Shown: piece after piece, positions 58,340 to 64,000 of the stretch
Position numbering within the stretch: the stretch's first letter is position 1
Layout: each line of letters starts with the position of its first letter
NCBI GenBank assembly: GCA_019510125.1
Contig: JAEKKX010000006.1
Location: forward strand, 62,001-126,000
Source of the DNA: Lysobacterales bacterium
GTDB lineage: Bacteria; Pseudomonadota; Gammaproteobacteria; Xanthomonadales; Xanthomonadaceae
Direction: 5' to 3'
Length of the DNA: 64,000 bases
The notes under the pieces: model-generated
The model's database searches: none
What the model was told of the DNA's origin: nothing
What the model saw: the letters and a program-made list of their open reading frames with translations, nothing else
Position numbers and translations under genes: made by a program

Positions 58340-58735
58340 TCAGTCCGCGGTGTGGTGGATGCGGTCGCTCGCCTGCCTGAGCAGGGCGCGGAACCGCAGT
58401 GCCTGCACCGGATCGAACTGCGGATTGGGCGCGCCGAGGATCGTGTCCACGCCGACGCGCGGCATCCAGTAGCCCTCGCACTGCAGCCAGCGCGGCTGCG
58501 CCATGCCGTGTTCGGCGAGCACCAGCAGGTAGTGGATCGGATCGCCCTGCGGATCCCTGCGACAGGCCATCTCCGCGTGGATCGTCGCGTAGTCGTCGAG
58601 CGAGCAGGGTGCGCCGCCGCAGGCGGGCGCCTGCGCGGCCCTGTTGCCGGCGGCGACGGCGCCTTCGCGGGGCTCGTCGCCCCCGGCGCCGGCCATCGGG
58701 GCGTGGTGTCGGGCGTGGCGTTCCGGCGGAATCAT
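58340..58735 (-). CDS. hypothetical protein divergent from HNH effector
   Basis: A 131-residue protein without a signal peptide. The N-terminal ~40 residues look disordered. The rest contains DDYATIHAEMACRRDPQGDP, HYLLVLAEHGMAQPRWLQCE and the C-terminal DPVQALRFRALLRQASDRIH, which look like a small folded domain. It starts 156 bp from the HNH-type effector gene on the opposite strand. A cytosolic immunity role is conceivable but only inferred from position. An alternative start is 58696. No family recognised. Confidence 0.5.
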   Translation of the reverse strand: MIPPERHARHHAPMAGAGGDEPREGAVAAGNRAAQAPACGGAPCSLDDYATIHAEMACRRDPQGDPIHYLLVLAEHGMAQPRWLQCEGYWMPRVGVDTILGAPNPQFDPVQALRFRALLRQASDRIHHTAD

Positions 58736-58891
58736 GGGCAGGGTTCCGGGCAGGCATCCGGTCGCGGAGGCGGTCGTGTCACGGGAACGCGACCGGCCGC
58801 CGCCGCCGGCCAGCGTGCCCCCCACGCGGTTGGCCGCCGGGCCGCGTAAAACGCGTTCTCGTCGGCACATCGGACAAGGAAAGGACCGGCC

Positions 58892-60493
58892 ATGAGCTCG
58901 AGACCCGACAAGATCCACGACGTCGCCCTGGCCAGCCGCCACCACGTGCGGTTGCCGGAATGGCAGGACCTGGCGCCGCCGGTGCATGGCGCCCGCATGG
59001 AGCACGCGTCCTACAACCCCCGCAACGGCGAGCGCCCGCAGTTCTACGACTCCACCGCCGAGTGGATGCGCAACGAAAGCGCGCGCGGAACCATGCCGTC
59101 GGCGAATGCGCAGATCGACCAACAGCACATCCGGCTGTTCTATTTCCCGACGACCGGGACATGGCACGCATCGGACGCGCTGGACATCGACCACGTGCGG
59201 CCATGGCGCGACCACCTCATCGCGAAGGAGGTGGACAACCGCGCCGACGCCATCCGCGCCTACAACGACATCGACAACCTGCGCGTGGTGCCGTCGTTCT
59301 ACAACCGCGCCCGCGACAGCGCCGACGGCGTGCTGGCGCAACACGGCGCGGATTCGCAGGCGTGGCGACAGTGGGTGGACACGCGGATCGGCTTCGACCC
59401 GTCGGCGCAGCCCGAGCCGTTCGACGCCGAGCGCGACCTCGCGCGGCGCACCAAGGCGACCACCGGCCAGGAGTGGACCGAAGATCACACCCGCTCCGAC
59501 CTGTCGTTCGACAAGAAGGTGCTGGAGAAGTGGTTCGACCATGCCCTGCACCAGTCCTATGCGGGTTCGGTCAAGGTCGACAATCCGGTGACCGGGCAGA
59601 CCGACACCGTGCCGCTGTTCCGATGCGGCGCTTCGGGGCAGTTGACCACGCGCGACGCGCTGGACATCGATCATGCGATCCCGTTCGAGATCGTCGCCGA
59701 CCAGATGCACCGGCTGTTCCCGGAGCACGTGATCACCAAGGCGGACATGCTCGACGTCTACAACGACACCAGCAACCTGCGCCTGGTGACGCGCGGCGTG
59801 AACAGCTCGCACGAATTCGAGATGGACGGGCACGGCCAGTGGCGCGACGCCGAGGCGCCGGAGCGGCGCAACGAGTTCCGCGGCTGGCTGCGGGAAGGGC
59901 CGCCGCTGGACGAGCAGGCCCGGTCGCTGATCCGGGAGCATTTCTCCGGGCACGAGGCGCAGCTACCGAAGCCTGCGCCCGAAGGCCTCGTCAACCACCT
60001 GATCCCCCGCCACCACGACGAGGAGAACCTGCTGCCGCAGACACCGGAGGCCCGTGCCGCCGCGCAGGCGCGGCTGACCACGCCGGACAGCCCGTACCAC
60101 GCGACCTACGGCAAGGTGTCCGCGGCGGTCGAAGGAATGATCGCGCACGATCCGAAGCTCTATGCGTCGATGCAGTACTTCAACAACGGCCAGCCGCCCG
60201 CGCCGGGCCACGTCGAGCACATGGCGACCTCGCTGATCGCCGCGGCGAAGGAGCGCGGCATGACCCAGATCGACGGCATCGTCAGCGACGAGAAGCGACA
60301 GACGCTGTTCGCCTACCAGGGCGACGGCCAGGGCGGCATCGGCAACCGCGTGGACGTGCCGCTGCGCGCGGCGATGCAGTTCACGGTCGAGGAGAACACC
60401 CAGCGCGTGCACAAGGTCGACCAGCGCGTGCTGGAACAGCAGCAGGGCCCGCCGCTGCAGTTCGCCCAGCCGCATTCCGGCCTGCACCAGTAG
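58892..60493 (+). CDS. putative T4SS effector: double HNH nuclease with XVIPCD-like C-terminus
   Basis: A 533-residue protein with two repeated GmrSD/DUF1524-type HNH units: ALDIDHVRPW (96-105) with YNDIDNLRVV (124-133), and ALDIDHAIPF (256-265) with YNDTSNLRLV (290-299). Each has the catalytic DH and the downstream Asn of the beta-beta-alpha-metal fold. The C-terminal ~130 residues (HDPKLYASMQYFNNG, ITxID-like TQIDGIVSDEKRQTLFAYQG) resemble the XVIPCD T4SS signal. It would cleave DNA or RNA of a rival. AGGA before the ATG supports the start. No N-terminal signal peptide. Confidence 0.75.
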   Translation: MSSRPDKIHDVALASRHHVRLPEWQDLAPPVHGARMEHASYNPRNGERPQFYDSTAEWMRNESARGTMPSANAQIDQQHIRLFYFPTTGTWHASDALDIDHVRPWRDHLIAKEVDNRADAIRAYNDIDNLRVVPSFYNRARDSADGVLAQHGADSQAWRQWVDTRIGFDPSAQPEPFDAERDLARRTKATTGQEWTEDHTRSDLSFDKKVLEKWFDHALHQSYAGSVKVDNPVTGQTDTVPLFRCGASGQLTTRDALDIDHAIPFEIVADQMHRLFPEHVITKADMLDVYNDTSNLRLVTRGVNSSHEFEMDGHGQWRDAEAPERRNEFRGWLREGPPLDEQARSLIREHFSGHEAQLPKPAPEGLVNHLIPRHHDEENLLPQTPEARAAAQARLTTPDSPYHATYGKVSAAVEGMIAHDPKLYASMQYFNNGQPPAPGHVEHMATSLIAAAKERGMTQIDGIVSDEKRQTLFAYQGDGQGGIGNRVDVPLRAAMQFTVEENTQRVHKVDQRVLEQQQGPPLQFAQPHSGLHQ

Positions 60494-60526
60494 CGGGTCG
60501 CGCGCCGCGGTGGCGCGGCGCGCGCG

Positions 60527-61060
60527 TCACACCACCCAGGCGGCCCGCAGCGGCGCGTCGTCGTCCCAGCGCGTGCGGCCGCCGAGCGCGGCCAGTTCGA
60601 TCAGCACCGTGGCGCCGACGATCTCCGCCTGCGACTGCGTGGCCAGCGCGCGCGCGGCTGCGAGCGTGCCGCCGGTGGCGAGCACGTCGTCGACCAGCAG
60701 CACGCGCGCGCCGGGACGCAGCGCGTCGGCATGCAGCTCGAGCGCGTCCTCGCCGTACTCCAGCGCGTAGGTCTGGCGGAACGCGCGGCAGGGCAGCTTG
60801 CCCGGTTTGCGCACGGGCACGAACCCGGCGCCCAGCGCGCGCGCCAGCGGCGCACCGAGGATGAAGCCGCGCGCCTCGATCGCCAGCACCGCGTCGATGC
60901 CGGCCTCGCGCCACGGCGCGGCCAGCGCGTCGATCGCCGCGGCGAAATCGCCGGCGTCGCCGAGCATCGGCGTGATGTCCTTGAACACGATGCCCGGCTT
61001 CGGGAAATCGGGCACGTCGCGCACATGGCGCGCCCAGTCGGGGCGGGAGGTCTGCAGCAT
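60527..61060 (-). CDS. apt: adenine phosphoribosyltransferase
   Basis: A 177-residue purine-salvage enzyme converting adenine and PRPP to AMP. The PRPP-binding block is [20 protein letters not shown]; other conserved segments are [15 protein letters not shown] at the N-terminus, [20 protein letters not shown] and [11 protein letters not shown]. Length is typical. The start MLQTSRPDW is followed directly by the conserved part. It converges with the HNH effector gene and is divergent from the TPR lipoprotein gene. Confidence 0.96.
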   Translation of the reverse strand: MLQTSRPDWARHVRDVPDFPKPGIVFKDITPMLGDAGDFAAAIDALAAPWREAGIDAVLAIEARGFILGAPLARALGAGFVPVRKPGKLPCRAFRQTYALEYGEDALELHADALRPGARVLLVDDVLATGGTLAAARALATQSQAEIVGATVLIELAALGGRTRWDDDAPLRAAWVV

Positions 61061-61165
61061 GGGCGGTTCCGGTCGGCGGAGGCGCGCATCATGCCCGACT
61101 CGCGGGGGGCGGTCATCGGCTGGCGTATCCTGTGGCCGGTCCTTGCGCACCAGGAGCGTCCACCC

Positions 61166-62008
61166 ATGCGCCGTCGTCCCGTCGCCCTGTCGTCCGCGCG
61201 CGTGCCGGCGGCGCTGCTGTGCCTGTCGCTGGCCGCCTGCGGCCTGCGCGATGCGCGCACCTGCACGAACGCGAACGTCGATCCCGAGACCGGCATCGCC
61301 GCCTGCACGCGATGGCTGTCGAGCCAGAGGCTCGACGTCGACGCCCGGATCCTCGGGCTGAACAGCCGTGCGATGCACGCCACCCGGCTGCGGCGGTTCG
61401 ACGACGCGGCGCGCGACTACAAGGCGGCGATGCACCTGCGGCCGGGCGATGCCGACCTGCCGGTCTGGTACGGCGCGGTGCTGAGCGAAGGCGGCGATGG
61501 CGAGGGCGCGCTGCGCGCCTTCGACAGGGCATTGAAGCTCGATCCCGATCACTTCGCCGCGCACATGAACCGGGGCAAGGTGCTGGCCGACCTGCGGCGC
61601 TTTCCGGAAGCGGCGGCCGCCTACGACCGCGCGATCGCGCTGGATCCGGAGAACGGCAACGCCCGCGACGGCCGCTGCTGGGTGCGCGCGCTGATCGGCG
61701 CGGACCTGCCCGGCGCGCTCGACGACTGCGACCGCGCGATCGCGGCGATGCCGGGCGCGGCCAACCCGCTGAACAATCGCGGCCTCGTGCATTTCCGCAT
61801 GGGCCGCATGGCCGAATCGATCGCGGATTACACCGCTTCGATCGACGCCGATCCGGCGATGGCCTCGTCGTACTACGTCCGCAGCCTGGCGCGACGCGCA
61901 CAGGGCGATGCCGCGGCGGCCGATCGCGATCTCGCCGAAGCGCTGCGCCGGGAACCGGGCGTGGCCGCGCGCTACGCCGGGTACGGCCTCGCACCCGCCG
62001 CACCGTGA
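61166..62008 (+). CDS. TPR-repeat lipoprotein
   Basis: A 280-residue predicted lipoprotein (lipobox LCLSLAACG). It contains about five tetratricopeptide repeats, for example [40 protein letters not shown] and [23 protein letters not shown] proteins mediate protein contacts in the periplasm or at the outer membrane. AGGAG nine bases before the ATG fixes the start. It lies between two effector-like genes; an immunity role is possible in principle but not shown. Confidence 0.82.
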   Translation: MRRRPVALSSARVPAALLCLSLAACGLRDARTCTNANVDPETGIAACTRWLSSQRLDVDARILGLNSRAMHATRLRRFDDAARDYKAAMHLRPGDADLPVWYGAVLSEGGDGEGALRAFDRALKLDPDHFAAHMNRGKVLADLRRFPEAAAAYDRAIALDPENGNARDGRCWVRALIGADLPGALDDCDRAIAAMPGAANPLNNRGLVHFRMGRMAESIADYTASIDADPAMASSYYVRSLARRAQGDAAAADRDLAEALRREPGVAARYAGYGLAPAAP

Positions 62009-62229
62009 TGGCGATCGTCGCCGGCGCCGGGGCCGCGCCAGCGGCGCTGCGGTGCGCGGACGGCGACGACCGCCTCCGCGGCCTGGACTGCCATGGCCGC
62101 CGCGACCTGCCGGACCGGGAAGCGCCGCCGCCGGCGTGACCGCGGTCGTCGAATCCGCCGCCCGCCGGCGGTACGATCCACGGCGCGGGCGGCAGGGGGC
62201 TTCCGCACATCCCACATCGAGGCATGCGC

Positions 62230-63756
62230 ATGTCCCCTCGCGCCATCATCCGCTGCTGCCTGGCCCTGGCCTGCCTGCTCGCCGCCGGCGCCGCCGCGGC
62301 GCGCACCTGGACCGTCGGCCCGAGCGGCCGCGACGCCACCCAGTTGTCGACGCTGTTCGACACCCGCGACCTCGCGCCCGGCGACATCGTCGAGGTCGAC
62401 GGCAACGCCACCTACAACAGCGCGAAGATGGGCGAGGACGACGGCGGCGCGCCGGGCAATCCGGTGATCGTGCGCTGGAAGCGCGTCGCCGGCGCCAGCC
62501 GGCCGGTGCTGGCCGGCGGCGTCCACACCTTCAAGTTCGAGCGCGCGGACCACGTCGTGTTCGAGGGCTTCGAGGTGCGCGGCGGCAGCAGCACCTGCGT
62601 GTTCAGCGAGGCCGACGACATCGTCGTGCGCGATGCGGTGATCCACGCCTGCCCCGGCCACGGCATCCTCGGCGCCGACCAGAATTCCGGGTCGTTCACG
62701 CTGGAATACAGCGAGCTGTACGACAGCGGCGCGGGCACCACCCGGCACACGATCTACATGCAGTCCGACGAAGTCGCGCACCCGGGCGCGACCTTCACGA
62801 TGCGCTGGAACTACGTCCACGATGGCAACGGCGGCAATCTGCTGAAGGTGCGGCACGAGCGCAGCCTGATCCACTCCAACTGGTTCGAGGGCGCCGTCTA
62901 CCAGGAGATCGAGCTGATCGGCCCGGACTGCGAGACGCAGCAGGCCGGCTGGAGCCGCGGCCTGCGCCGCGAGGACAGCGAGCTGCTGAACAACGTGATC
63001 GTGCACACCGCGGCGTGGCCGAACGCGATCCGTGCCGGCGGCGACCTCAACGGCGCCAGCGACGGGCGCGTGCGCATGGTCGGCAACACGATCGTCTTCG
63101 ACCGCGCCGGCAGCGCGACCGCGGTGTACGTGCAGCTCGGGCTGGGCAGCCTGGAGATGCACGACAACGCGATCTTCCAGACCGGCGGCGCGGCGCCGGC
63201 GATCGTGCGGGAGAACCCGACGCCCGACACGCCGTTCTGCGCGCCGTTCGTCACCACGCCGTGGAGCGGCGCGCGCAGCGTCGCCGGCAGCCGCAACTGG
63301 GTGCAGGCGACCGCGACCTCGGTGCCGCCGGAGTGGACCGGCACGGTGACCGGCAGCGATCCGGGCTTCCGCGACATCGCCGCGCGCAACCTGCGCCCGA
63401 CAGCGACCAGCCCGCTGCGCAACGCCGGCGTCAACCTGCCGGCGACGGCCGCGGCGTTCCCGATGCCGTGGGCGCTGCCGCGCGTGACCTACGATCCGCC
63501 GCCGCGCGCGAAGCTGGCGATCGGCGACCAGCGCGCGCGCCTGCCGCAGGGCTACTTCACGGTCGACATCGGCGCGCTGGAGGAGATCGACATCGACAGC
63601 CTGATCGGCCCGTTCGCGCTGCCGGGCGCGACGCCGCGGACGCCGCGACCGGTGACGCCGGTCGCGCCCGTGCCGCCGCCGTCGCGCCCGCGCGCCGCGC
63701 CCGCACGCGTGGACCCGTGTCCGGGTGGAGTGCGAGGTTGTAAAGTGCGGCGCTGA
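62230..63756 (+). CDS. secreted right-handed parallel beta-helix protein
   Basis: A 508-residue exported protein. A signal peptide ([19 protein letters not shown]) is followed by a pectate-lyase-like parallel beta-helix with short repeated turns ([40 protein letters not shown]). Such folds serve polysaccharide lyases, hydrolases or surface adhesins; no catalytic set was recognised. The last ~60 residues are Pro/Arg-rich and probably disordered. GAGG seven bases before this ATG favours it over one two codons upstream. Confidence 0.8.
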   Translation: MSPRAIIRCCLALACLLAAGAAAARTWTVGPSGRDATQLSTLFDTRDLAPGDIVEVDGNATYNSAKMGEDDGGAPGNPVIVRWKRVAGASRPVLAGGVHTFKFERADHVVFEGFEVRGGSSTCVFSEADDIVVRDAVIHACPGHGILGADQNSGSFTLEYSELYDSGAGTTRHTIYMQSDEVAHPGATFTMRWNYVHDGNGGNLLKVRHERSLIHSNWFEGAVYQEIELIGPDCETQQAGWSRGLRREDSELLNNVIVHTAAWPNAIRAGGDLNGASDGRVRMVGNTIVFDRAGSATAVYVQLGLGSLEMHDNAIFQTGGAAPAIVRENPTPDTPFCAPFVTTPWSGARSVAGSRNWVQATATSVPPEWTGTVTGSDPGFRDIAARNLRPTATSPLRNAGVNLPATAAAFPMPWALPRVTYDPPPRAKLAIGDQRARLPQGYFTVDIGALEEIDIDSLIGPFALPGATPRTPRPVTPVAPVPPPSRPRAAPARVDPCPGGVRGCKVRR

Positions 63757-63806
63757 CGCGGACGTCCGGCGCGGCCTGCGCGGGACATGGACCAGGGAGA
63801 CCACCG

Positions 63807-64000
63807 ATGCCCCTCACGGAAAAGGAACTGCTGAGCGGCGAGACGGTCAGCATCGCATTCACCGACGAGCTGCTGCCGCCGACCCATGGCGAAGCCTTCC
63901 AGAAGAAGTGGAACCCCGAAAGCGGGCGCGAGAGCCTGAGCTTCTACGATTCCACCGTCGACTACATGCGCAACGAGTGGACCGCGGATCCCGCCAACGC
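63807..64000 (+). CDS. second HNH-type effector-like protein (truncated by window end)
   Basis: The first 64 codons are open to the window end. The N-terminus (LTEKELLSGETVSIAFTDEL, then SLSFYDSTVDYMRNEW) aligns with the HNH-type effector at 58892, whose matching segment is PQFYDSTAEWMRNES. GGGAGA seven bases before the ATG supports the start. It is therefore likely a paralogous nuclease effector; the catalytic and C-terminal parts are not visible. Confidence 0.6.
   Translation, partial: MPLTEKELLSGETVSIAFTDELLPPTHGEAFQKKWNPESGRESLSFYDSTVDYMRNEWTADPAN

Overview
The window is GC-rich (about 70%) chromosomal DNA from a gammaproteobacterium, most likely Lysobacteraceae/Xanthomonadaceae (Lysobacter- or Luteimonas-like). 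The pointers are a copL-copA-copB copper locus, a coenzyme-B12 ribonucleotide reductase split into NrdJa and NrdJb, a tryptophanyl-tRNA synthetase with an extra C-terminal domain, REP repeats with a RAYT transposase, and putative effectors with a C-terminal region resembling the Xanthomonas-type T4SS (XVIPCD) signal. No rRNA, CRISPR array, integrase or complete canonical tRNA was seen.

Layout. 0-2.8 kb: ECF sigma factor, FecR-like anti-sigma regulator and a secreted PPP-like phosphoesterase. 2.9-9.5 kb: copper homeostasis (copB, copA oxidase, copL and a CopZ-like chaperone on the minus strand; a copper P-type ATPase and CueR on the plus strand), with two divergent MerR-type promoters between the arms. 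9.5-24.7 kb: envelope and housekeeping genes (porin-like protein, GFA enzyme, HAD phosphatase, lytic transglycosylases, antiporter, MltB, RlpA, D,D-carboxypeptidase, TrpRS). 24.8-32.2 kb: a lone C-A-PCP NRPS module, DUF3297, an in-frame DUF4031-MsrB protein, an Atm1-type ABC exporter, a thioredoxin-like protein and a small secreted six-cysteine peptide. 32.2-36.2 kb (minus strand): an apparent RNA-repair operon. A sigma-54 promoter is followed by three tandem tRNA-like RNA elements, a slipin, a conserved unknown protein, RtcB and a terminator. 36.4-43.2 kb: fasciclin protein, TesA-like esterase, M17 peptidase, HAD phosphatase, PerM-family protein and a DegP/Q protease. 43.9-47.6 kb: nrdJa, a histone-H1-like gene and nrdJb. 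47.7-50.6 kb: a low-GC accessory patch with a P-loop ATPase, REP-like repeats and a frameshifted RAYT transposase. 50.7-64 kb: an accessory region with a seven-blade beta-propeller protein, a lipase-type putative effector, a double-HNH nuclease putative effector, apt, a TPR lipoprotein, a parallel beta-helix protein, and the start of a second HNH-type effector cut by the window end.

The most unusual part is the RtcB operon. Its leader appears to encode tRNA mimics, one of which has a 5-bp hairpin with a GAAA tetraloop where the anticodon arm should be. With the sigma-54 promoter typical of RtcR-controlled repair operons, this suggests a repair or sensing system that makes its own tRNA-like substrate, decoy or ligand. 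Second in interest are the putative interbacterial effectors at 54.7-64 kb and the histone-like gene between the two halves of NrdJ.
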